Source: Lindgomyces ingoldianus
Taxonomy: Eukaryota; Ascomycota; Dothideomycetes; Pleosporales; Lindgomycetaceae
Length of the DNA stretch: 64,000 bases
Assembly (NCBI RefSeq): GCF_010093535.1
Contig: NW_022985164.1
Coordinates: forward strand, 1,008,869-1,072,868
Direction of reading: 5' to 3'
The translations under genes and the position numbers were made by a program. Position 1 is the stretch's first letter. Each line of letters begins with the position of its first letter. Positions 11,427-22,469 of this stretch are shown here, piece by piece. The notes under the pieces are model-generated. The model had not been told where the DNA came from, made no database searches, and saw nothing but the letters and a program-made list of their open reading frames with translations.

Positions 11427-14225
11427 GGGGATGAGTATTATGAGTTGCTGGCTTATCATGAGGGATGAACTATGCAAGGAACAATTATGTGCTGTGATAG
11501 GGGCAATTTGTAGAAGTTGAGAAACCAACAAGATGCAACAACGTTTACCATGATAGCAAGGGGAGAAATGTGGACATGTACATATTTCGATAGCAAAGCA
11601 TAGTGTTCATTACGGATCTGTAAAGTCGATTGAATGTTGGCAGATACAACCTATCCGAACTTACGGTGAGATGAGGACTTGACCAGCCTCTTCCTAGTAT
11701 CAAGTTGAACTAGATCGCTCCCACCATATTCCACGGTAGGAAGTGAGATTTGGTAGAAAGAATCCTTGACTGCACTTACTGAGCTTAGTAAAAAGGAGGC
11801 GGCAGACGAATCGTCCTAGCCGCAGACGCAACTCTAGCGAGAGGCTCGAATAATGTTCTTGCATGGCCAATGCAAGGTAATATTGGAAGGCGTCGTACTA
11901 CTCCGGATTCACCCATAGGAAGTAATTAGAAAGTATCCTTCCACAAGCGCATGCACCTCCGATAATAGTGAAGTGATCAGAGACAATGGAACTTGCGCGC
12001 CATAATGGGACGGGATCTAGAATGACGTAGATGTTCTGCAAGAAAAGTAACGGAGATGAGAAATCCGTCTCAAATTAGGAAAAGTCCGATCTCTCGCTTG
12101 ATTGTCCAGTGAGTGGAACTTTGGGCGTTCGGAGATTTTGCTGAGATTTCGGAATAACGGTACGGAGATGTCCACCATCGAAGCTTTGGATATCACATGT
12201 CCGTCTCGAGAATAGATAGAGCGCCGAAGGGAGGTTCTGGAGCTGGTGATGGTGGCGCGTATCGTTCGACAGAGGACTCCAGGATTGAAGGCGATTAGTG
12301 CCCGGTGGCAATAGAGAAACACGAAAGCCTCAGTTTGAAATTGATGTATCTCTAAGGTGCGATCTAGCTAAAGGCATCACCGCTCTTTGGTCATAGGACT
12401 TGAACCTCCAGTAAATGGACAGCCGCAGAGTACCGATAGTGGAGGATCTGCCCAAAAGTCGTTCTACATGGGACGGTATTTTGTGTTACTTGCCATAGAA
12501 GGTCGAGAAGCAATATGGAAGACCTGGGAATTCATCTATCTCCAAAGAGTCGGAAAGAACAATTCTCGGTAGTGGACCAATGGAAGACAGACCGGCGCCG
12601 GATGTGTGTCGATCAGATGCAGCGAGCAAAGGATTTCGAAGAGGTCGTCGAATGATACAATGGCCGCAGTTGCGACTTCGCGTAGGGATCGAACGCAAGC
12701 AAGATCAGACGACTCAGCAAGAAACTGACCTCTCACGAACCTAGGGTGGCTGGCTTAGACAAGATTCCTGCATCCCGATCTTGCTCTTCGATGGTGCGGC
12801 AGTGCCCGTGTATCAGAGGAACCGGGTAGCCGGTAGGTACTTTGCGTTTGTTTTGGCCGGCTCCCCACGAACTCGATATCCCAAGCCAAGACCCAGCATA
12901 TTGAAAAGTTGCTCTCTCTGCTCTAGTTGGAACTCTTAAGAGCGAGAAAAGAGGGAGGCTGAATGTACTCCCGGCCGCATTGTCTCCCAGCAGCATCCTT
13001 TGCGTGGCCTGACGAGCTTACTTCTCTTGGCGTTTCTTCTTGAGAGTCTCTAACATATCAAAGGCAGGCTTATCCCATGGTCGGAAAGACGCCCCTCTTT
13101 GCCGCAAGGTTTTACGCCCTGATCTTAGATCCCAAAATGTTGAGTCAGGAGGTAGGCGTCAAACGACGTTGTGGACAGCCTTCCGCGCCTCGAAACTCAA
13201 AGGAACAAAGACGCATAGACGGTGTCCGAGTTGGATGCTGAATACGGTCTCCAAGACGAGAGCATTTGATAGCCTTTCTCGAGAGGTGTACGCATCGCGG
13301 CATGGATTGAAGAAGTTAACGGAGATGCGGGGCGCCAACCGGTTTGGACGCGGAGCTAGTTCAACCGTCAACGCTTGCACATACGCCGCACCGCTCGACA
13401 TTCACACCACCAATAACATCTACGCCTCAAGCCCGCATCGTCGCTTTCGCTGCAGATACCCGCCATGCGCGGGTACAGGCCCCGCATTTGCCATCAAGGA
13501 GGCGTTTTCCAGAAGGACTGATCGTGCCATGCCGTTTGGATTCAAAGCCGCAACCTTTGCTCCTTAACCTCATACTAACTTCGCTGTAGGGTACCCGGCC
13601 CGGCTCTCCCCTCTGTGGCCGAATTCCTCGTGTCATTGAACCCGTCTAAAGGCAAAGGTCGTGATAGCAGGAACCTACGGGTTCTAAAGGATTGTTCAGC
13701 TCATCGTCTGTCAGGTAAGCGTGGAGTGTTGTGCCGCCATGGTAAGGCAAATGTATATCCTCTAGAATATGGTTTGCTATAGGCACTTTATCCAAATGGT
13801 CACGGAGGGTCGCATTGCGCATGTCTGAGTCGCTGATTTCAGCCTGGCATGAACGGTCGGTGCAGGCGAGCCGCGTGATGGATGGAACTTTGCCATGTTG
13901 TTCAGGGCTCCAGATCCAACTCCAATTCCCCCCAATCGTTCGTGAGGACGCGCTTCGCGAGCTTCCTGTTCTCGGTCTCCCCTGCTCGAACACGGAGCCT
14001 CGACCCATGGTTGGCAGGGGTCGTGCAACATTCCACCCTGGTCAGCATGCACCCTGTCCCCAGGATATATATTCGGCTCGCGAGCGCTGGGTTAAGCTGC
14101 ACCATCTGTATAACATGAACCGCGTCCCCAGTCTTGGTTCCTTAATGGCTCGAGCTCGAAACTGAGCTTCTCTCTTTGAACACCTATCGTCAACCCAAAT
14201 ATTCCTGAGCACACCTGCTGTCAAT
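11427..14225. other. Intergenic, 2.8 kb, no supported gene
   Basis: Several overlapping open frames occur at 12.0-12.3, 13.0-13.6 and 13.6-14.0 kb, but none shows a family motif or convincing splice sites. A minus-strand 120-codon frame (14008-13646) has Cys/His pairs loosely resembling a zinc-binding scrap and is not annotated as a gene. Confidence 0.5.
14066..14072 (+). promoter_or_regulatory. Candidate TATA box of the sugar transporter
   Basis: TATATAT lies about 155 bp upstream of the transporter start codon, a usual distance in ascomycetes. It is supported only by sequence and position. Confidence 0.35.
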
Positions 14226-16093
14226 ATGTCTACAGAGCAGAAGGGTGATGTCGGCGTCACCCAAGCTGAGCATCGAGGGAGCGCCACGGCTATTCGACAA
14301 GTGCAAAATGTTGCTTTGGCTGATGCCACGGCGAAAGCCCAGGTGTCTCCATGGACACCAGCAATGTTCAAGGCGAGCATATCGAGGCGATCGTATTAGA
14401 TTTTACCTGACATGTAACAGCTCTATCTGTGTTTGCTAATTGCGACACTCAATTCATGCATCAACGGTTACGATGGTTCCTTGATGGGCGCAATCAACAG
14501 CTACCCGCAATACCGAACTTACTTTGGCTTTTCCCTCACTGAGGGTACTCCAAGTACTGGCATTGTTTACGCAATATACACGGTTGGTAACATTGTTGGT
14601 TCCTTCGCTGCTGGCCCCGCAACCGATTTCAAGGGTAGAAAATGGGGCATGTTCATCGGCTGTCTCATCATCGTCATTGGCACATGCGTGCAGGCAACAT
14701 GCCACAATTTGGGTGGATTCATGGGCGGTCGATTCATCCTTGGATTTGGTGTTGCTATTACATCTACTGCAGGCCCCGCATACGCATCAGAAATGGCTCA
14801 TCCTGCCTATCGAGGTGTTCTAACCGGTATCTTCAACACCTTCTGGTTCGTTGGAGGCATTCCTGGAACCTTCGTCCCATATGGGACTTCAACAATGGCC
14901 GGAACGGTGTCCTGGAGAATTCCCATTTGGCTTCAGATGGTCTTCTCTGGTGTCGTCTTGTTTTGTGCTCCTTTCCTTCCAGAGACCCCTCGTTGGCTAA
15001 TCGCGAACGACCGTCACGAAGAAGCCCTTAACACCATGGCCCGATTTCACGGCGAAGGGAGCCGCGACTCGCCCATTGTGCAACTCGAATACAAAGAGAT
15101 GGTAGAAGACATATCCGTGACGGGCTCCGACAAGCGTTGGTGGGATTACCGTGAGCTGTTCAATTCGCGCGAGCAGCGCTACCGAACAATGCTTGTCTTG
15201 TCTATGGGTTTCTTTGGGCAATGGAGCGGCAATGGGCCAGTTTCAGTAAGTTTTGGAATCCAGAATTATACTCTCATTCTTGACGGCTAACGTGAGATCC
15301 AGTACTATTATCCAGCTATGTTGCAAGGTGCTGGAATCACGAATAACCATACCCGTCTATTACTTAATGGCCTTCAGAACGTAGTATCGTTCGCAGGAGC
15401 CATATTTGGTGCCTTGTACACCGATAAATGGGGACGACGACCCCAACTCCTCGTCTCTACTGGCATCGTTGTCGGCATTTTCGTTCTTGTCTGCGCTCTT
15501 GTGGCAACCAACGTTATCAACGGACCAGATGGCAAGCCTAAGCTCGACGACAGCGGCACTCCTCTCATCAAGCGTTCTGGGCAAGCTAAAGCTGTCATCG
15601 CACTCATTTTCATCTTCGGTTTCGTCTTCTCGGCTGGCTATACTCCATTGCAGCAATTATATCCAGTCGAGTGTCTGCGATATGAGTCGCGAGCGAAGGG
15701 CATGGCTTTCTACAACTTCTGGGTCAACATTGCAGGCTTCTACAACACTTTCGTGACAGGCATTGCTTTCTCGGGGGCCGGGTGGAAAGTAAGACATCTC
15801 TTTCTTTATATCTCCCCCATTCACAGATTTTTTCAATCTGAATTACACGTGAATTTATTTGGATCAGTGTTGACATATGGTTACAGTACTACTTCCTCTT
15901 CATCTTCTGGGACATCTTCGAATTCGTCTTCATCTACTTCTTCTACGTCGAAACGCGTCGCCGCACCTTAGAAGAACTCTCCGAGATCTTCAGGAGCCGC
16001 ACACCCGTCAAAACAAGTCTCAACAAGACCCAAATTGTCATGCACGGCAGCGAAGGTGTCACCGAGGTCTTGGAAAAAGAGACCACTGCTTGA
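14226..16093 (+). CDS. MFS sugar transporter, lactose permease type
   Basis: A plasma-membrane sugar:H+ symporter of the sugar-porter branch, closest in flavour to fungal lactose/galactose permeases (LAC12-like). Model: exons 14226-14372, 14421-15245, 15303-15788 and 15887-16093, 554 aa with about 12 membrane helices. Diagnostic elements in order are NGYDGSLMGAINSY in helix 1, the FKGRKWG loop motif, the GGRFILGFG helix-4 block, PETPRWL before the central loop, the TDKWGRRPQL repeat of the loop motif in the second half, and PVECLRYESRAKGM. The C-terminus carries YVETRRRTLEELSEIF, typical of the family. Intron 1 (48 nt) must use a GC donor (AAG|GCGAGC), because the reading frame from exon 1 otherwise stops at once. 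The other introns are 57 and 98 nt with GTAAG donors. The substrate cannot be fixed from sequence, and no beta-galactosidase neighbour is present. Confidence 0.9.
14373..14420 (+). other. GC-AG intron 1 of the sugar transporter
   Basis: Donor AAG|GCGAGC, branch-like CTGAC and acceptor AACAG|CTC. Removal joins MFK to LYLCLLIATLNSC, the conserved entry to helix 1. The nearest GT donor (CAG|GTGTCT, upstream) would delete the conserved SPWTPAMFK segment. Confidence 0.75.
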
Positions 16094-17558
16094 AGCAGGT
16101 TGGTTTTCTGTTTAGATCTTTGAAATTGAGCGACCGTATACCCTCGTGATAATAATCTCTCATACAAGATTGGCTGGTACAAGGCGGGTGCGTGGGTGGT
16201 TCATCATGATGACGAATTGCATAGCGGTTTGGTTTGGTTGTGAGTAGTACCAAGGAGATACGGGCAGCTATCTGCGACATAATCCATCTACCGAACACTG
16301 CACTTTGACATCTGTGAAATATGGCCGGGCCCAATCTAAGATAGAGTCTTAGATCTAGTCGACGTTCTTGACTTTAGCGACGGGTTTACTAAATCAAGTT
16401 ACATACCACAACACGCTCGCATCCTAATTTCATCCTCTTACGGTTTCTTCAGGAGAAGTCTGACTAAATCACTTCTGCCCTGAAGCTACCCTAGTGGCAT
16501 TGCCAAGGGTCCCTGTTCTTAACTCCAGATCGACAGTTCGTCGTTTCGATGTTCGCAAACAGCCCACTCGACATGAAGCGTAAGGCAACGGAATCCCCCC
16601 CAGCGACGAAGCAATCTTAGCTATGTCTGGCATCAAACTTCCTTCGCGTTTCAGCTCGTCTTCTTATCTAACTCAACTGAATCTATTTTCCTCTAATCGT
16701 GCTCTAAGTTTAGAAGCCATCCCCAAAACTCCCTTCTTCAGCTCCAAATAGTTAGCCCGCAATCCCAATTGCAGCAACTGGGCTGGTCCTACCTCATCAT
16801 AATAAATCAAACCAGGTCTCAAGAGACGGCAAAAGTAACGAATAGATGCTCCTTTCAAACAAAGCTGAGGTACAGCTGAAGTGCACACGGTCTTAGCTTT
16901 GTTAGGCTGCCACAATGTTATCAAAAGTAGCTAAGCATGCGGGTACTAAAAACAGATAAGCGAGAGGTCTTCGCTCAGGCCCGGAGTAAGCTGCAGATGT
17001 ATGTAGCAGGTAGATTGATGAGACGAGATTTCAGCTGACGAAGTGATCGGGTCCGTGTTTCGAAGCGATTTCGACTGGAGGATGCGCGTGTTGAAAGTGT
17101 TCATCTCGTCTTCATTGATCGATCAATCATGACCCATAAGTCCATGACTCATATATACATATCCTCATAGCACCCATCTTCGTTCCACCCAACGGGGTAT
17201 TACCATCAATCCACCTCTGAACCATCGAAATATTATGCAGTTGTCCATTACCAGCATGTCGCAACCCGATTCCCCTTAATCGATAGAAGAGTATTACATA
17301 GTACATCTGATGATGCTTTGTATCGGCTCGCGCCATTCCATCTGTGTAGTGATGAGTTTCGCCACGCTATGCAAGAAAACGAGAGTAGGGATGATAGAAA
17401 ATGAATAAGGAGCATGAAACGCTTGAACGCAGCAGATCCCACCAGAGACTTGTAAAGAAATTCGGAAAACCAGATTATAAAAGGTATATGTTTCCAAAGT
17501 AGCCTCCAGGACTTAAGGAGCGCAGCTCGTTGGGTAGAAAATGTACAGTGAGAACTTC
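16094..17558. other. Intergenic between convergent genes
   Basis: About 1.5 kb lies between the 3' ends of the sugar transporter and the large minus-strand gene. The only open frames are short and lack motifs, and the sequence is visibly AT-richer than the flanking coding regions. Confidence 0.5.
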
Positions 17559-20500
17559 TTAGACGCTCACGGTGCGTCGAACACCCACTTCGGGCTTTTG
17601 TGCGTACCCAATTAGTAGTCGAAAACTAGTGCCTCGCTTCTCGCACTCTTTGATCAGGCTCTCGTCTCTCCAGATGCTACTCTCAAGTAGAGTGCCGGAG
17701 TTGGCAGCATCTGGTTCACCGGCTTCGGGGAGGACCAGTGATTCGTAGCAACGGGAGTACCACCAGCGACCAACACGCGCTACCATCTCGGTGATGCTAT
17801 CGTCGATAGAGGAGTCAGAGGATGACCTTGTAGTAAGTAGATCGGAAAAAGACACTTCTGCTTTGGGTGCTTTTGCGGCCTGAGTTGGAGTACCCTTTGG
17901 ACCATGGATGATGCTAGATGTGCTGCCTTTCCTCTTCTTGCTGGATGAGGCCTCGCTCTCGTCAGGGCTGGGCAGTCTCCCAGCAACGGGCACACCGACG
18001 AAGCATCTGTTGCATTCCGTAAACCCTCTTCGTCCAAGACCAGCCATGATTTCGTCGCTGATATTGCGGAGCGAGATGTGCTCGTCTGCGACCTGCATTT
18101 TAACTTTCAAGCTGCGTACTGCGCGTCGAGCTCGATTGCCCATGTTTACAAGGTCGAGATCGAGGACACTCATTTCGAGAAAGCCACCAGGCCGCAACAC
18201 GCGCTTGCATTCTGAGAGAATGGAGCGATGTACTGACGAAGGAAGTGCGGGGGGGAAGCGAAGGACAGCGCAAGCAAAGAAGCCACTTGGGAATGGGAAG
18301 GGTGAAGCAAGAGACTCGTGAGAAATGTGGCGATGATTACGGAGAGTCGACCATGGCTCGGCCGGACCACCGCTCGATGTGGTAGATGAGGGTCCACCTC
18401 CGAGGTTGTAGATAGTCGCTTCTGGATAGGTAAGTGCACAGTAATATGACCAGTCCTTGCCGAGACCATCAATAACGAGGACGCGGTCTTCGCTTGGGTC
18501 TTTGAGTTCGAAATGGACGGGGCTGAAGAGTACTCGGCCAAAGCTGAGCCACTTGCTAGTCATTAGGGCGCCGAATCGAAGATTAGCCATGGATACAACC
18601 CCATCCGTTTGACTCTCAGCAATTTCCATCAACCGCGTATCCCTGTACCGGTTTGCCGTGCTACTCTCCCGATCTTTGTCGGAATTCGATTTAAGTGTGG
18701 CCTTAGATTGGCGTGCGCTCACGGTTTTGAGAGACGCAGGCAAGCTGGAGCGCGTTGAACCTGAGCGTTTTTGGGGTGCCGATCCAGTTGACATGCGGGC
18801 AGTCGACGGAAAGCTGAGGCGGCCTGTTACGGGATCGATAACACTCAAGTTTCTCTCTCCATAACCTTGAAGGAAATCGGATAGGGAACAGGGAGATGTG
18901 GGTGTTTGAGCAGAGTGAAGAACGGAGAGAAGGCGAGACCGGCGAAGATGAAGCGAAGGATTTGATGCGCCAGATTGAGTGGACGCATGTGAAGCCTTAG
19001 TCTTTAAAGGTAGTGGCTCGAGGGATGGTCGTCGATCGACAGCCTGGTCCTGACCTTCGTGAGGCCCCGAAGCAGGTGGGTTCAGGAGCTCAACAGGGGA
19101 GAGCACCTCGTCGATGAGATCATCGTATTCCTTCCAGACTTCATCCTCAGACTGGGGAACACTGGGGCCAGGAATCACGGCGGTGCCAGAAGTTGGAGGG
19201 AAACTCCAGATACCCGAGCTACTCGAGTAGGACACCTCCGAGTCTTTGCGAGGGGGAAACTTGAAGAACTCGCTTTGCCTATTCGACTCTTCGGCGCTCG
19301 GGCTCATGGTAGCAATTGCTGATGAATGGGAAAGAGCATCGAGACCGTGAAGCACCGGATAAGATTCAACTAGACTAGCCGTAGCGAGCAAAGGAGTGGC
19401 TGAGTCGAACGAGGTGCGAGGAGGCACATGCGGGCGAGGTTGGTCCGAGACAAAGGGACGGGAAAAAGACTGCGATGGAGGCCGCCGTTCCTGGTTCCGC
19501 CTGGTAGAGATGACTTGAGGAATGCGACCCACTTGTAGAAGCCGGCTCGGCCGGGGAGGAGGAATTGTTGGCGGTCCATGAAATACGGGGGGAGGTTGGG
19601 GAACATATGCTCCTGCAGCTTCGACAGGTGACAGCGGCCTGAAGGGCGATGAGGATGGAGAGAGATCGGTGACCGGGGTGAGATCTGGCTGCGAAGGCGG
19701 TACGGGTGGGTGAGAAGAGGACTGTAGATTTGTATCGAGGGTGAGGTTGTGCTGCCACTGCCGCTCGGGCCGTAGGAAGACTTTCGGGGACGCGGGACGG
19801 GCCGGTGCCGCAAAGTCAGCCGAGAAGACAGGCAACGGGGGTAGGAGCATTGACTGCAGTCGCTCTTTCCCGTCCGACGTGGCGACGGGGGCTGTGATTT
19901 CCTCGGGTGGAGTGGGGTCCTCGGGAGCGCTATCTGCTTCCTGCATGAGCTGTTCTATATCTTCAAGATCGATAGCTGACTGAGAGTCCATGAGAGCATA
20001 GTGTGCTACGGATCGTGAAGCAGGCACTCTCGAAGCGCTGGTGGACACTTCGACAACTGGGTTTGGGCGCGGAGACTGGATTCGTGGCGTAGCGTGCGCT
20101 CGCTGGAAGAAGTTCCATTTTCGGGCTGGCTTTACAGTGACCTTATCCGACTTATCCAACTTGTCCACTTTTCCCGTCCTTTTTGATTTAAGCCATTTGC
20201 TTTCTCTGCCATCCGATGCATACTCGTCCTGGACTGAGCCCTTTCGTGCCTTTCCTGTAGTGCTGCTAGACGACGACACCTTGGATAATGGCGCTCCTTC
20301 TATCATCTTTGATGCACGAGAAGCCCGCCTGGTTGCAAGAGACGGTAGGAAGGACCTCTTCGCATCACTATCGCTGTCTGATGGCCGCCGTGATCGCATC
20401 GCTTTCTTCGTCGGAGATAAAGCACGTACAGGATCGGACATGGCAGAAGGCAGAAGTGTTGGTCGATTTTGCTCCAGGCCAGAGCGCATTGCATTGCTTG

Positions 20501-22469
20501 CATTTTTTTTTAGCACGGGTGGCGGGTTGCCTAGATCAAGACCGCTGCCACTGTGCACCGGCTCTGGGCTCCTTGAGAGTTCGGTGCTACTTCCAGTTCC
20601 ACGGATTACCACAGGTGTGAGCCTGTCAAGGAAGAAATCGTCCATTTCTGCACTGGTTGTGCTGGTCATGCTGCTTTTCCGGCTGGACGGCGTGCGGTTT
20701 AGACTTTCGGTGGTAGTGCCAGCACTCGCAGACCGACCAATACTGCCTGCACTTACTGTGCTTCCGCTCCTGCCCCTCACCGAATATTTGCCATATCCCT
20801 CATGGCCGGTTCCAGCAACCGGACCTCGCCTGTGCAGCTTCTTTTCGGCATTTAGGTCTGATGGAGTTGGTTCTGTCTTCGAACGTCGAGTGAAGAAACC
20901 GAAGCGAGAGGACTTGCTTGGACTGGGTGTAGGGTTTGGAAGCGTCTTTGAGCGTTTCTTCTCGACATCACTCTGAACGTCTGGGGTAGGCCCGCGAGTA
21001 GGTAACCGAGATACTGGGATGAACCCTGATCCAAGACTAGGGTTCGGTGAGGGATTTCGGGAGGAACTCTTTGTCGGAATTCCAAACCGAGTTTTGCCGG
21101 GCAGCATACTTGAGTTCGACTCTGTTGAGCTTGTTCGTCTGTGGGAGGGGGGGAAGCTTGTCATGTTACTTTGAATGACAGGAGATGGCCCCCGAAGTCC
21201 AGCAATTTCAGATGTCCCTTCTCTGCTAGGTCGAATCGGTCTTCTGGGATCTGGCGACGATGTCGCTGTGTGATCGGCGAGATGGGCTAGCTCAGGAGGC
21301 GCTTGGACGTGAGGCTTTCGTTGTGCTGGCAGGGTTGGTCGATGTCCATTCGGCAGATTTGGGCGAGATTTTTCTACTTGTGGGAGAGATGGCGCCGAGC
21401 GCATTGGAGATGGTTTGGGTGGCGGACTTGGTGGGGGTGCAGGCAGGCGGACTGGTGGTAGTTTCTCTCGCTGTCTTGCTCCCTCTGCGAGAATTGTGGA
21501 GGCTGATGATGAAGATGTCGATGATTCCCGGACTGAAGAAAGAGCATGTTGTTGTCGGATGCTCGGCTCGTCTTGCGGTCTGTTCCTTGTTACAGGGGGC
21601 CGGCTCTGCAGCGGGCTTGCTTGCCGGATTCGAGTAGAAGTCTTCGATAATGCGACACCTGGAGAATATGAAGACATAGATGTAGGAGTTGAAGAAACAC
21701 TGAAGGGTCCTGGGGATTCCGAATACCGAGTAGAAGGAGTGGTAGAAAGCGCATACTGCGGTGTTGGAAGTGGCAAAATATCTGGAGGAGCCACATCATA
21801 TTCGTAATACCGGTGCTCTGGAACCTCGATTTCATCCTCGGCTCGAGCGAGAATATTTGAAGATGGCGGAAGAGATATCCCCAGCACCGTCTCAGAGAAT
21901 GGGTCCCTGTATCCACCTGGTATAGCCTTCACCGGCTGCCCTTCTTCTTGCGACGACATCGATCCACCCCTTGTTCCCGAATGTTGTCCTCCAACTGCAA
22001 CGCCGATGCTCGAAGGTTTTCTTCTTAGGAGGTTCGACCGTGGGCTATCAATGGTTGACACGGACGACCCTGATACGAGTGAAGGGGTGCGTGTACTTCC
22101 AGCGACTTCTAGTTTAGGTAGACGGGATGATGAAACCTGTCGTGTTGTCTTAGGGGCTGCTATGTTTGGGGATAAATGGGATGTAGGTACAGGAGGAGTG
22201 TTGCCTCCTTGGCGCGGCTTCACGGCCACCGATGTCTTCGACACAGGCACTCGTTGAGTAGTAATCCCTTTGCCCGACTGCGCCTGCTCATCTCGGGTCG
22301 GCTTCCTCTTCTGTAATTTCGAGTGGGCCGGCGCGGGCAATTGTGAAGTGCCGGTCGAGGTTGGAGTGACAGATCTCTGCGGTAATCGAGTTGTGGGAGC
22401 GCGGTGGGCGTACAGCGTCTGTTCCTCCACCCTCCTTGGAGAGCTGAAATGTGATTTATAGGAAGCCAT
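17559..22469 (-). CDS. Large disordered protein with C-terminal SAM-methyltransferase-like domain
   Basis: One uninterrupted frame of 1636 codons with ATG at 22469. Residues 1 to about 1280 are overwhelmingly Ser/Pro/Arg/Thr-rich and of low complexity, with many SP and RxxS motifs and poly-Pro patches (for example APPPSPPPKPSP), so probably disordered and heavily phosphorylated. From about 1290 to 1500 the sequence becomes globular: VLVIDGLGKDWSYYCAL in the position of the SAM-binding glycine loop, then FACAVLRFPPALP and RVLRPGGFLEMSVLDLDLVNMG, the post-motif seen in class I (Methyltransf_11) enzymes. The glycine loop lacks the usual D-x-G-x-G spacing, so catalysis is doubtful. A final region contains RWWYSRCYESLV and a conserved-looking FRLLIGYAQKP near the end. 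Orthologues are annotated only as methyltransferase-domain proteins; I infer a regulatory or scaffold role is as likely as an enzymatic one. Confidence 0.75.
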   Translation of the reverse strand: MASYKSHFSSPRRVEEQTLYAHRAPTTRLPQRSVTPTSTGTSQLPAPAHSKLQKRKPTRDEQAQSGKGITTQRVPVSKTSVAVKPRQGGNTPPVPTSHLSPNIAAPKTTRQVSSSRLPKLEVAGSTRTPSLVSGSSVSTIDSPRSNLLRRKPSSIGVAVGGQHSGTRGGSMSSQEEGQPVKAIPGGYRDPFSETVLGISLPPSSNILARAEDEIEVPEHRYYEYDVAPPDILPLPTPQYALSTTPSTRYSESPGPFSVSSTPTSMSSYSPGVALSKTSTRIRQASPLQSRPPVTRNRPQDEPSIRQQHALSSVRESSTSSSSASTILAEGARQREKLPPVRLPAPPPSPPPKPSPMRSAPSLPQVEKSRPNLPNGHRPTLPAQRKPHVQAPPELAHLADHTATSSPDPRRPIRPSREGTSEIAGLRGPSPVIQSNMTSFPPSHRRTSSTESNSSMLPGKTRFGIPTKSSSRNPSPNPSLGSGFIPVSRLPTRGPTPDVQSDVEKKRSKTLPNPTPSPSKSSRFGFFTRRSKTEPTPSDLNAEKKLHRRGPVAGTGHEGYGKYSVRGRSGSTVSAGSIGRSASAGTTTESLNRTPSSRKSSMTSTTSAEMDDFFLDRLTPVVIRGTGSSTELSRSPEPVHSGSGLDLGNPPPVLKKNASNAMRSGLEQNRPTLLPSAMSDPVRALSPTKKAMRSRRPSDSDSDAKRSFLPSLATRRASRASKMIEGAPLSKVSSSSSTTGKARKGSVQDEYASDGRESKWLKSKRTGKVDKLDKSDKVTVKPARKWNFFQRAHATPRIQSPRPNPVVEVSTSASRVPASRSVAHYALMDSQSAIDLEDIEQLMQEADSAPEDPTPPEEITAPVATSDGKERLQSMLLPPLPVFSADFAAPARPASPKVFLRPERQWQHNLTLDTNLQSSSHPPVPPSQPDLTPVTDLSPSSSPFRPLSPVEAAGAYVPQPPPVFHGPPTIPPPRPSRLLQVGRIPQVISTRRNQERRPPSQSFSRPFVSDQPRPHVPPRTSFDSATPLLATASLVESYPVLHGLDALSHSSAIATMSPSAEESNRQSEFFKFPPRKDSEVSYSSSSGIWSFPPTSGTAVIPGPSVPQSEDEVWKEYDDLIDEVLSPVELLNPPASGPHEGQDQAVDRRPSLEPLPLKTKASHASTQSGASNPSLHLRRSRLLSVLHSAQTPTSPCSLSDFLQGYGERNLSVIDPVTGRLSFPSTARMSTGSAPQKRSGSTRSSLPASLKTVSARQSKATLKSNSDKDRESSTANRYRDTRLMEIAESQTDGVVSMANLRFGALMTSKWLSFGRVLFSPVHFELKDPSEDRVLVIDGLGKDWSYYCALTYPEATIYNLGGGPSSTTSSGGPAEPWSTLRNHRHISHESLASPFPFPSGFFACAVLRFPPALPSSVHRSILSECKRVLRPGGFLEMSVLDLDLVNMGNRARRAVRSLKVKMQVADEHISLRNISDEIMAGLGRRGFTECNRCFVGVPVAGRLPSPDESEASSSKKRKGSTSSIIHGPKGTPTQAAKAPKAEVSFSDLLTTRSSSDSSIDDSITEMVARVGRWWYSRCYESLVLPEAGEPDAANSGTLLESSIWRDESLIKECEKRGTSFRLLIGYAQKPEVGVRRTVSV

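Noticed and set aside
12385..12410. tRNA-like T-arm (GGTTCAAGTCC on the minus strand)
   Set aside because: No matching acceptor stem, D-arm or anticodon arm could be paired at the right distances.
20041..20976. 311-codon plus-strand frame opposite the large methyltransferase-like gene
   Set aside because: It is the complement of Ser/Pro/Arg-rich codons, which easily produce open antisense frames, and shows no motif.
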